NCBI RefSeq assembly: GCF_900100455.1
Contig: NZ_FNCV01000008.1
Location: forward strand, 62,001 to 126,000
DNA: 64,000 bases
Direction of reading: 5' to 3'
From: Roseospirillum parvum
GTDB taxonomy: Bacteria; Pseudomonadota; Alphaproteobacteria; Rhodospirillales; Rhodospirillaceae
Below, piece by piece: positions 57,030-64,000 of this stretch; position 1 is the first letter of the stretch, and the number at the start of each line of letters is the position of its first letter. A model generated the notes under the pieces. It was not told the origin of the DNA and did not search any database. It saw nothing but the letters and a program-made list of their open reading frames with translations. The translations under genes were made by a program, and so were the position numbers.

Positions 57030-58208
57030 ATGAAGAAGGTTCTCATTGGCACCACCGCGCTGGTTGCCGCCACCGCGATGACCACCGACGTCCGTGCGGC
57101 CGACCCCATCAGCATCACCCTGGGCGGCTATGGCAACTGGTACGTCGGCTGGGCCGGTAACGACGACTCCTACGGCGATGTCGCCCGTGGCAACCAGGGC
57201 GACGAGATCGAGGGTCACGTCTGGAGCGACGCCGAAATCCACTTCAACGGCTCGACCACCCTGGACAACGGCCTGACCATCGGCGTGCACGCCGAGTGGG
57301 AAATCGGCTCCTACGGCACCACCGACGCCGACCCGATGGACGAAGCCTACGTCACCATCGGCAGCGCCTACGGCCAGCTGCTGGTCGGCGAGGAAAACAA
57401 CCGCGCCTACCAGATGCACGTCTACGGTGCCCCGGGCCTGATGCTGGGCATGTCCGAGTCCGACATCTACGCTCTGATCGAGCGTCCGGGTGCCGTCGCC
57501 GGCCAGACCACCACCGCGCTGAACACCGACAGCGACCGTCAGGGCATCAACTACACCTCGCCCAGCTTCTACGGCTTCCAGTTCGGTGCCACCTACAAGC
57601 CGGAAGGTGCCGAGACCACCGGTAGCGTCCTGAACAAGGCCCCGAACTCGATCGCCACCGATGCCACCTCCGAGAACATCTGGGCCGCCAGCCTGACCTA
57701 CGACGGTGAGTTCTCGGGCGTCGGCGTCGCCGCTTCGGCCGGCTACTTCTCCCAGGAGTCGGGCAACGCCAGCGTCAACGAGCACGACGAGTGGTCCGCC
57801 GGTCTGCAGCTGACCTACGCCGGCTTCAGCGTTGGCGGTTCGTACCGTCAGCTCGACATCACCGAGGATGGCACCATCACCCCGGGCGCCAACGGCGGTG
57901 CTGACTTCGAGAACGCCGAGGATGGCTACGTCTGGGTTGCCGGCGTCGGCTACGCCACCGGCCCCTACGCCGTCGGCTTCACCTACCAGGCCACCAGCGC
58001 CGAGGGTGCCTTCTCCAACGTTCCGGGCAACGTGAACGGTGGTGACGACGAGACCGCCGCCTGGATCGTCGAGGGTACCTACGACATGGGTGCCGGCGTC
58101 GCGGTTGGTGCCAGCGTCTTCCACGTCGAGTACGACGACGAGACCACCAACTTCGCCAACAACAACGAGGGCTGGGGCTTCGCCACCGGCATCATGCTCA
58201 GCTTCTAA
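57030..58208 (+). CDS. Rhodospirillales-type porin
   Basis: A 392-residue outer-membrane beta-barrel. Signal peptide about residues 1-23 (MKKVLIGTTALVAATAMTTDVRA); the mature protein has alternating polar/aromatic strands (ITLGGYGNWYVGWA, IHFNGSTTLDNGLTIGVHAEWE) and ends in the terminal Phe (GIMLSF) read by the BAM machinery. Codon use is biased to preferred C-ending codons, as expected of an abundant protein. Good site AAGGAAG before the ATG. The 347-base upstream gap contains TTGACC (56928-56933), possibly a -35 box, with no clear -10. Confidence 0.92.
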   Translation: MKKVLIGTTALVAATAMTTDVRAADPISITLGGYGNWYVGWAGNDDSYGDVARGNQGDEIEGHVWSDAEIHFNGSTTLDNGLTIGVHAEWEIGSYGTTDADPMDEAYVTIGSAYGQLLVGEENNRAYQMHVYGAPGLMLGMSESDIYALIERPGAVAGQTTTALNTDSDRQGINYTSPSFYGFQFGATYKPEGAETTGSVLNKAPNSIATDATSENIWAASLTYDGEFSGVGVAASAGYFSQESGNASVNEHDEWSAGLQLTYAGFSVGGSYRQLDITEDGTITPGANGGADFENAEDGYVWVAGVGYATGPYAVGFTYQATSAEGAFSNVPGNVNGGDDETAAWIVEGTYDMGAGVAVGASVFHVEYDDETTNFANNNEGWGFATGIMLSF

Positions 58209-58267
58209 GGCTGCGCACCTCGCTTGAGGATCGGGTCGGGCTCGCCAAGAGCCCGCCCCGGACAGGA

Positions 58268-58296
58268 AAGGGGAGCCGAAAGGCTCCCCTTTTTTG
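58268..58296 (+). terminator. Intrinsic terminator after the porin gene
   Basis: aaggggagcc and ggctcccctt pair around gaaa, followed by six T residues, 60 bases after the porin stop. Confidence 0.93.
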
Positions 58297-58407
58297 TGCG
58301 CCGAGGTCACGTCTGTGCCCACCCCGCGAGGGCGAGCCGGCGGCAGGCGGATCAAGTCGCCGAAAAAGGCGCGGTCGGAGAAGGCGTGGTTGGGAAAAGG
58401 GGTGGCG

Positions 58408-60411
58408 TCAGCCTTCCCCTTCCAGGACCCGCCGCAACGGCTCGAGCTGTGCCTCGAAGCGCCGCCAGCGCCCCTGGCGGCCGGCGTGGATGGGCTCGCG
58501 GACCTGACCGGAACTGGGCGTTTGCACCATGCGGCGACTGCGGTGGTGACTGAGGCAGGCGTCATCCCACGGCAGGCCAAGGCGGCCGATCAGGTCGCGA
58601 ATGGTCGGCTCCGGCGCATCGACCAGATCGGCATAGGCCAGATCGATGAACACCTCGCCCGGCAACACCTGGCGCCAACGATCGACCAGCCGCTGATAGG
58701 CCCGCATGTAGCGCCCGAGCTCTTCCAGGTCATAGCTGTAATGCTGAGCCTGCTCGGCGAAATGCTGGATGAAGCAGGACAACCCCACGTCCATGGGGTC
58801 GCGGTGGATGTGGACGATCCGCGCCCCCGGCAGCAGGCGGGCCAGCACGCCGGCAAACAGGAAGTTGTTGGGGGCCTTGTCGGTGACATGGGTCTCCGCC
58901 CCCGGAACCAGGGCCCGCAGGCGGCCCAGACAGTCGTTGGCAAAGGCCGCCGCCTGGGTCGCGCTCAGACCGCGGGCCCACGCCCAGGGGGTGTGGAAGC
59001 CGGCGGCCGCGCCGTGCAGGCGCACCCGGTCGGGGATCATGCCCAACTCGCCGGCGCCGTGGACCGCCGGATGGCTGGCGATGATCTGCTCGATCAGGGA
59101 GGTTCCCGAGCGCGGCATCCCGACAATGTAGATGGGCCGCACGGCGTCGGCGACGGCGATGGCGTCGGCCGGCACCGCCTGGGGCAATGCCTCGGCCAGT
59201 TCGACCATCAGGCGCTCGTCGTCGGCCACGTCGTAGGTCAGGGTGGCGCGCTTGATCGCGGCGGCCCGGGCGTAGGCCTCGAACGCCGCCGCGTGGCTGC
59301 CCTGCCCCGCGTCGGCCAGGTCATGCCGGGCCTTGCCCAGGGCGTAGCCCACCCGGGCCTGCTCGGTGGCCGGCAGATCGGGGCCGGCGAGCAGGGATTC
59401 CAGAAAGGCGATGTCGGGGTCGGCGGGGTCGCGGAAGGTCTTTGCCTGGGCCAGATGGCTGGCGTAAAGCGACACACGGGACACATGGGGGCCCGCCTCG
59501 ATGGCCTGGCGGAACAGCGCCTCGGCTTCCGGGTTGCGGCCCAGGTCGCGCATCAGGTTGCCCAGCCCGTTGAGCGTTTCGCCACTGGCCGGGCGCAGCG
59601 CCAACGCCTTGCGATAGGCGGCTTCGGCCGCCTCGGCCCGGCCCAGGCCCGACAGGGCATTGCCCATGCTGGTCAGCGTATCGGGGTCGTCGGGGGCCAG
59701 GGCCAGGGCGTCCTCATAGGCCGCCAGCGCCGCCAGATGATCGCCCCGGCGGCGCAGACAGTTGCCCAGATTGGTGAAGGCGTGCGGAAAGCGCGGGTCA
59801 ACCCGGGTTGCCATCAGGAAGCTGCCGATCGCTTCCTCGATGCGGTCGAGCCCCTTCAGGGCCAGGCCTTTCAGGTTGTGGGCCACGGCCAGTCGCGGGG
59901 CCTGGGCAATCAGGGCCTCGCTTTCCTTCAGGGCGACTCCGTACCGGCCCTGGTCGAGCAACCGGCCGATCTTTTGCAGCCGGGGCCGCGGGTCGCCGGC
60001 GGCGCGCGCGCTTCCGGCGCCGTTTTTCGGGCGGCTTTTGGGGGTTTTTCCCTGCGCCCCCTTGCCGGCCTCGGAGGCCGCCTGGGGCAGGGCCAGCCGC
60101 ACCCCGTGCCGCGCCGCCTCGGTCGCCACGGCCTTCAATTCGCCCCCTCGGCCGGCGGCGGCCATCGCCTGGGCCAGGGCCTGCCAGTGGCGCGGGTTGG
60201 CCGGCGCCACCGTGCACAGCCGGCGCAGATGCCCGACGGCGCCCGCCGCGTCGCGCCCCTGCAGGCACAGCACACCCAGGTTGTGCAGCGCCACCGGATG
60301 GTCCGGCTGGGTGGCCAGGATTGACAGATAGAGCCGCTTGGCCGCCTCCAGGTTGCCCTGGCGATGCTGTTGGGCCGCTTCGGTCAGGCGCGGATCGGGA
60401 GCGGTGGTCAT
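58408..60411 (-). CDS. TPR-repeat sulfotransferase
   Basis: A 667-residue fusion of tetratricopeptide repeats (about 1-300, e.g. HPVALHNLGVLCLQ and FTNLGNCLRRRGDHLAALAAYEDAL) and a Sulfotransferase_3 domain (about 400-660). PAPS-binding sites are IVGMPRSGTSLIEQIIASHP and IVHIHRDPMDVGLSCFIQHF. Acceptor unknown; such bacterial enzymes sulfate polysaccharides or peptides. A low-complexity linker (about 115-140) separates the first TPRs. The stop overlaps the start of... it is downstream of the thiE-like gene, whose stop overlaps this ATG. Confidence 0.9.
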   Translation of the reverse strand: MTTAPDPRLTEAAQQHRQGNLEAAKRLYLSILATQPDHPVALHNLGVLCLQGRDAAGAVGHLRRLCTVAPANPRHWQALAQAMAAAGRGGELKAVATEAARHGVRLALPQAASEAGKGAQGKTPKSRPKNGAGSARAAGDPRPRLQKIGRLLDQGRYGVALKESEALIAQAPRLAVAHNLKGLALKGLDRIEEAIGSFLMATRVDPRFPHAFTNLGNCLRRRGDHLAALAAYEDALALAPDDPDTLTSMGNALSGLGRAEAAEAAYRKALALRPASGETLNGLGNLMRDLGRNPEAEALFRQAIEAGPHVSRVSLYASHLAQAKTFRDPADPDIAFLESLLAGPDLPATEQARVGYALGKARHDLADAGQGSHAAAFEAYARAAAIKRATLTYDVADDERLMVELAEALPQAVPADAIAVADAVRPIYIVGMPRSGTSLIEQIIASHPAVHGAGELGMIPDRVRLHGAAAGFHTPWAWARGLSATQAAAFANDCLGRLRALVPGAETHVTDKAPNNFLFAGVLARLLPGARIVHIHRDPMDVGLSCFIQHFAEQAQHYSYDLEELGRYMRAYQRLVDRWRQVLPGEVFIDLAYADLVDAPEPTIRDLIGRLGLPWDDACLSHHRSRRMVQTPSSGQVREPIHAGRQGRWRRFEAQLEPLRRVLEGEG

Positions 60412-61016
60412 GGAACTCTCCGGTGGGGCAGGCGATGGCGAGGCGCGCGGGCAAGGTCGCGGGCGGCGCCCACGGCGGCCAGACCGATCAGGGGCGCCGC
60501 ATCCAGGCGGCGGGCGGTGCGGGCATCAATGCCGCCCAGGGCGAGCACCGGCATCCGGCTGTGGCGGACCAGCCGGGCCAGCCGCAGCGGGCCAAGGGCG
60601 GGCTGTCCGGGATGGCTGGCGGTGGGCAGGGCCGGCCCGAGCAGGGCGGCATCGGCCCCCAGCGCCTGGGCCCGGGCCAGGGCGCGGCGGCCATGGGCGG
60701 CGACGGTTAAAAGCCAGCCGTGGCGCCGCCGGGCCAGCCGCAGGGGAGCGAGGCGGCCGTGGCGGGCCAGCCCTTCCGGCAGGTGCACCCCCTGGGCCCC
60801 GACCCGCGCCGCCAGCCGCCAGTCGGCGGCAATCAACAGGACCAGCCGCCGGCGCCGCGCCACCCGGGCCAGCGCCCGCGCCAAATCGGCCCGCCCGGGG
60901 CTGTCGTAGTGGCGCAGCAGCAGCCCGGTCCCGGCCGGCAGGCGGGCGGCCAGGGGCAGCGGATCGGCGCTCCGGGCGCTGTCGGTCACGGCGAGCAGGA
61001 AGGATGGGGCGGGCAA
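60408..61016 (-). CDS. Thiamine-phosphate-synthase-like protein (ThiE/TenI family)
   Basis: A 202-residue TIM-barrel protein of the ThiE/TenI family. AARVGAQGVHLPEGLARHG and ALLGPALPTASHPGQPALGPLRL with PVLALGGIDARTARRL match, but the ThiE pyrophosphate and pyrimidine-binding residues are only partly recognisable, so a TenI-like or diverged role is possible. Start probably TTG at 61016 with GGAG 8 bases upstream. The stop overlaps the ATG of the TPR-sulfotransferase gene (ATGA); divergent from yggS. Confidence 0.72.
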   Translation of the reverse strand: MPAPSFLLAVTDSARSADPLPLAARLPAGTGLLLRHYDSPGRADLARALARVARRRRLVLLIAADWRLAARVGAQGVHLPEGLARHGRLAPLRLARRRHGWLLTVAAHGRRALARAQALGADAALLGPALPTASHPGQPALGPLRLARLVRHSRMPVLALGGIDARTARRLDAAPLIGLAAVGAARDLARAPRHRLPHRRVP

Positions 61017-61085
61017 ATTGACGACTCCGGCGGTTGCCCATACTCTCCCGGGCAAAGAACCCCCGAAAAAGAGCGCGAAACAGCC

Positions 61086-61763
61086 ATGAACGCAAGCGTT
61101 GCCGACAATCTGTCCACCGTCCGGGCCAGCATCGCCGAAGCCGCCCGCGCCGCCGGCCGGTCGCCCGAGTCGGTCACCCTGGTGGCGGTCAGCAAGGTCC
61201 ACGGGGCCGAGCGGGCCGCCCAGGCCCTGGAAGCCGGCCAGCGGGTGTTCGGCGAAAACCGGGTCCAGGAAGCGCAGACCAAGTGGCCCGACCTGAAACG
61301 CCGCTTCCCCGAAGCCCGCCTGCACCTGATCGGCCCCTTGCAGACCAACAAGGTGCGCCCGGCGCTGGAGCTGTTCGACGTCATCGAAACCGTCGACCGG
61401 CCGCGCCTCGCCAAGGTGCTCGGCGAGGCGCTGGCCGACCGCCCCACCCGACCCGACCTGCTGGTCCAGGTCAACACCGGCCAGGAGCCGCAAAAAGCCG
61501 GCATCGACCCGGCCGAGGCCGACGACTTCCTGGCCTACTGCCGCAACGACTGCGGCCTGACCATCCAGGGCCTGATGTGCATCCCGCCCATCGACGAGGA
61601 ACCGGCCCTGCACTTCGCCCTGCTGCGCGAAATCGCCCGCCGCCACGATCTGCCCTGGCTCAGCATGGGCATGAGCGACGACTACCCCACCGCCATCGCC
61701 ATGGGCGCCACCCACGTCCGCATCGGCACCGCCATCTTCGGCCATCGCCCCCCGAAGACGTAG
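61086..61763 (+). CDS. PLP homeostasis protein YggS (PROSC family)
   Basis: A 225-residue TIM-barrel pyridoxal-phosphate-binding protein without catalysis, controlling PLP levels. LVAVSKVHG carries the PLP lysine (about residue 36), with FGENRVQEAQTKW, LHLIGPLQTNKVRPAL, LSMGMSDDYPTAIAMGATHVRIGTAIFG at the end. ATG at 61086. Repeat copy C begins 13 bases after its stop. Confidence 0.95.
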   Translation: MNASVADNLSTVRASIAEAARAAGRSPESVTLVAVSKVHGAERAAQALEAGQRVFGENRVQEAQTKWPDLKRRFPEARLHLIGPLQTNKVRPALELFDVIETVDRPRLAKVLGEALADRPTRPDLLVQVNTGQEPQKAGIDPAEADDFLAYCRNDCGLTIQGLMCIPPIDEEPALHFALLREIARRHDLPWLSMGMSDDYPTAIAMGATHVRIGTAIFGHRPPKT

Positions 61764-61776
61764 GTAGCGGCAGACG

Positions 61777-61958
61777 CCAAGGGGGCGCTGCCCCCTTGAA
61801 CCCCCGCCGGGGGGACCAGGGGCCCCCCCGGACCCCCGCCGTGACTTAAAACCCCACCCAGGGGGGCAAGCCCCCCTGGGTGGGGTTTTGATTCATGGTG
61901 GGGTCTGGGGAGGCCTCTCGGCCTCCCCAGCGGGGTTCAAAGGGGCGGCGCCCCTTTG
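61777..61958. repeat. Modular palindromic intergenic element, copy C
   Basis: Same hairpin order as copy B, filling nearly all of the 216-base gap between the convergent yggS and L,D-transpeptidase genes. Differences from copy B include cccaggggggcaag in place of cagagggggg in the central stem; both arms change together, so pairing is retained. Confidence 0.93.
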
Positions 61959-61979
61959 CGTCTGGCGCCGCCTGCGCCG

Positions 61980-62480
61980 TCAGGGGGTGATGGTGAGGTT
62001 GGTGGTGGGGGGGATGAGTTTCAGCAGCAGGGTCATGTGGGGTGGGGCGAGGGCGATGCAGCCTTCGGTCGGCGGGTAATTGACGCCGGCCAGGTGCAGG
62101 AAGATGGCGCTGCCCAGGCCGGGTTGGGGTGGGTCGTCGTTGTGGCCGAGGACGATGACGAGGTCGTACAGGTGGTCTTGCCGCCACAGGTTTTCGGCGC
62201 TGGCCGGGTGGGGCAGGGTGACCGGGCGGTTGTAGTCCTGGTGGGTCGGGTCGTCGCACCAGCCGTCGTTTGGTCGGATGGCCTGGGTGGGCAGGGTGGT
62301 GGCTGGCGGGGTGGGCCAGCGGTCGGGTCGGTAGAGCAGGTGGCGCAAGGGGTAGCGGCCGGTCGGGGTGGCGCCATCGCCTTCCCGTTTGTCGGTCCGC
62401 ACGCCGCCCCGGCCCAGGGCGCAGGGCCAGCGGTGCGGTCCGATGGTCAGTCGGCCGCTGGCGGAAACCTGGATCTCCAT
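61980..62480 (-). CDS. L,D-transpeptidase family (YkuD) protein
   Basis: A 166-residue protein made up almost wholly of a YkuD domain. His129 in IFLHLAGVNYPPTEGCIAL and Cys141 form the catalytic motif, here with TEGC in place of the common SHGC. The family cross-links peptidoglycan or modifies lipoproteins. There is no signal peptide in the chosen frame (ATG at 62480), so it may be cytoplasmic or exported otherwise. Confidence 0.87.
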   Translation of the reverse strand: MEIQVSASGRLTIGPHRWPCALGRGGVRTDKREGDGATPTGRYPLRHLLYRPDRWPTPPATTLPTQAIRPNDGWCDDPTHQDYNRPVTLPHPASAENLWRQDHLYDLVIVLGHNDDPPQPGLGSAIFLHLAGVNYPPTEGCIALAPPHMTLLLKLIPPTTNLTITP

Positions 62481-62492
62481 GGCGGCGGTGGC

Positions 62493-63635
62493 TTACCGGG
62501 CCATGCCGGCGGCCTGGTACTTGTCCAGGGCCTGACGCATGGCGGCCTGGTAGAAGGCCGGGGTGATCTGGCCCTTGCCGTCGCCCAGCATGGGATGGCC
62601 GGTGGCGTCGACTTCGGCTGGCAGGCGGCTCGACAGGTCGATGCCCGATGGTTGGCGGGTCGTTTCGGCGGCGGTCGTGGCCGTCCCGGCGGCCGGCGCC
62701 AGATAGTCGATGCCGCTGCCCAGCGAGGCTCCGGGCGCCGCCGGGGGGGCGGTGTCGGCGGCGAGGTTCGCCTTGGGGCTGGGCGGGCGCGGCGGCACGG
62801 TCAGGGTATCGCCGCTGGTGGTGCCGCTGGCCCGCCAACTGCTGGACGTGCCGCCGCCGGGCCGTTGCGGCACCGGGAACCAGCGCCGGCCCTTGGCATC
62901 GGTCACCGGACCCTGGTCGGGTTGCGGGGTGGGGATGGGGATGGCCGGGGCGGCCTGGGCCGTCTGGGCGTTCTGGGAGGCGGTCGGGATCAGACTCTGT
63001 TCGCCGGCGGTCAGGGCGGCCAGTTCGGTCTGGGGAGTGACCTCGGGGAGGGGGTGGGGGGTGGCCGTTCCGGCCATTGCCTGGGCGGCGATCTGGCTGC
63101 CCAGCGAGCCACCCAGCGAGCCACCGGGCTGGGCCGTGGCGCCGAGATCGGCCGACCGGTCAGCGGCGGCCTCGGCGAGGCGGGTGGCCGGGGCGGCGTC
63201 GGGGGTGGCCGGGGTGTCGGGGCCGAACAGGGCGGTCATCACGTGGCCGCCCAGGTCGTCGCCGGTTTCCCCCTCGATCACCGTGTTGACCACCGAGGCG
63301 GCGACGCCCAGCGGGCCACCGAAGATGCCGCCGCCGACGATGCGCGGCAGGGCGTCGATCTGATCGCCGGTCCATTCGCGGTAGAAGGTGGAGATCACCG
63401 GCAGGTGTTGCAGCGGGTTGATGATGTCGAGCACGTCCCAGAAGGTCAGCCCGTCGTCGCCGAACGGCTTGACCTTGGCCTGACCGCCGCCGGCTTCCTC
63501 GAAGGTGCCGGGGAGGGCCGCCGTCTCGGCCTCGCGGTTGCGGTTGAGGCGGGCCATGGTGTCGCGGTTGGACTGCGTCGCCGGGCTGCCGGGACGGGGC
63601 GCGGTGGGATCGTGGATCAGGGCGACGCTGGACAC
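62493..63635 (-). CDS. Conserved hypothetical protein
   Basis: A 380-residue protein without a known domain. An N-terminal block around residues 57-120 (FGDDGLTFWDVLDIINPLQHLPVIS, REWTGDQIDALPRIVGGGIFGGP) is of a type seen in other Rhodospirillales hypotheticals and has two Gly/Ala-rich segments. The middle and C-terminal parts are Ala/Pro/Thr-rich and likely unstructured, ending in KGQITPAFYQAAMRQALDKYQAAGMAR. Start GTG at 63635. Lies 12 bases before the L,D-transpeptidase gene on the same strand. Confidence 0.72.
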   Translation of the reverse strand: MSSVALIHDPTAPRPGSPATQSNRDTMARLNRNREAETAALPGTFEEAGGGQAKVKPFGDDGLTFWDVLDIINPLQHLPVISTFYREWTGDQIDALPRIVGGGIFGGPLGVAASVVNTVIEGETGDDLGGHVMTALFGPDTPATPDAAPATRLAEAAADRSADLGATAQPGGSLGGSLGSQIAAQAMAGTATPHPLPEVTPQTELAALTAGEQSLIPTASQNAQTAQAAPAIPIPTPQPDQGPVTDAKGRRWFPVPQRPGGGTSSSWRASGTTSGDTLTVPPRPPSPKANLAADTAPPAAPGASLGSGIDYLAPAAGTATTAAETTRQPSGIDLSSRLPAEVDATGHPMLGDGKGQITPAFYQAAMRQALDKYQAAGMAR

Positions 63636-63844
63636 GGGGCCGATACCTTACGCCTTCTGGGGGAAGTCTCCACGGGTCCCTTCGCAAGCCCGGTGCCAAC
63701 CCAGAATACGTATGTAAATCAAGCAATTGAATGCGGGCGATCCGGCCTCGTCCCGGCCTCGGCGGGTAATTCCTGCCGCCCGCCGGCGTCCCCTTTGCCC
63801 AGTTCGGGTGTTCCGTTCGGGTGTCCCGTTCGGGGCGGCGCGGC

Positions 63845-64000
63845 TCAGGTCACGGCGGCGAGCAGTTGGGCGTTGCCGCCGGAGGCGGTGGTGTCGATGC
63901 ACAGGTGGCGCTCCAGACGGCAGCGGGCGGTGATCTGGCGTTCGCTGAGCAAGGGCAGGATCGCCCCCGGCCGGGCGGCCAGGGCCTGGCGCAGGGCGCG
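63845..64000 (-). CDS. C-terminal end of a PutA-like protein (cut by window edge)
   Basis: The last 51 codons of a gene entering from the right. The product tail reads RLERHLCIDTTASGGNAQLLAAVT. The dTTAxGGNA-type ending is characteristic of the C-terminus of trifunctional or bifunctional PutA, proline dehydrogenase/P5C dehydrogenase, where the aldehyde dehydrogenase-like domain ends. Only this tail is visible, so the assignment is tentative. About 210 bases without a gene separate it from the hypothetical gene; nothing notable was seen there. Confidence 0.6.
   Translation of the reverse strand, partial: RALRQALAARPGAILPLLSERQITARCRLERHLCIDTTASGGNAQLLAAVT

Overview
The window is GC-rich, densely coded DNA from an alphaproteobacterial chromosome, most likely a Rhodospirillales (Rhodospirillaceae-like) species. 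Evidence: the mnmE-mnmG-rsmG-parA-parB cluster with parS sites, the hemE/ppsR (DUF299) gene pair that flanks the replication origin in Caulobacter and Rickettsia, a MucR/Ros regulator, Mur-like Fur, HrcA-GrpE divergent from rph, a DUF6489 protein, a DUF3576 lipoprotein beside leuS, and a trimeric-type alphaproteobacterial porin. No tRNA, rRNA, CRISPR array, transposase or phage gene was recognised.

Layout. 1-8.1 kb: mainly minus-strand housekeeping genes (ybeY partial, phoH, miaB, an olsA/olsB-like ornithine-lipid pair, fur/mur, mucR, rimI, tsaB, nitroreductase) with one divergent tusA-like gene. 8.2-15.5 kb: a palindromic repeat, a secreted polysaccharide-deacetylase-like protein, a TerB-like protein, a heme oxygenase followed by a bacteriophytochrome histidine kinase (a biliverdin photoreceptor module), a PAS_5-like protein and an S4 RNA-binding protein. 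15-19.5 kb: hemJ, hemH, hemE, a 421-bp gene-free region with DnaA boxes that is the probable chromosomal origin, then ppsR and maf. 19.5-25.7 kb: Smr protein, a lut (lactate utilisation) set interrupted by a small membrane-protein gene, a tandem array of a 246-bp palindromic module, and hemW. 25.7-32.8 kb: rdgB, hslU, hslV, an XRE regulator, then the histidine genes hisB, hisH, hisA, hisF, hisE and a HIT protein. 33-41.6 kb: a secreted hypothetical protein, comM, a second palindromic-repeat block, a periplasmic sorbosone-dehydrogenase-like protein, grpE, hrcA, rph and rho. 41.6-52.7 kb: first parS, quinone oxidoreductase, ogt, a DUF255 protein, DUF6489, a 2Fe-2S protein, mnmE, mnmG, two further parS sites, rsmG, parA, parB, holA. 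52.8-64 kb: lptE, leuS, DUF3576 lipoprotein, a porin, a TPR-sulfotransferase, a thiE-like gene, yggS, an L,D-transpeptidase, a conserved hypothetical and the 3-prime end of what looks like putA.

The genes around 17-51 kb fit together as an origin-proximal domain: putative oriC at about 17.7-18.1 kb, parAB at about 50 kb, and three parS sites within 32 kb of the origin. The most unusual non-coding content is a family of modular, multi-hairpin intergenic elements present at five places in 64 kb, two of them expanded as tandem arrays; a second, smaller palindromic repeat occurs twice. Many genes start with GTG or TTG and overlap the preceding stop codon by 4 bases, indicating translationally coupled operons.
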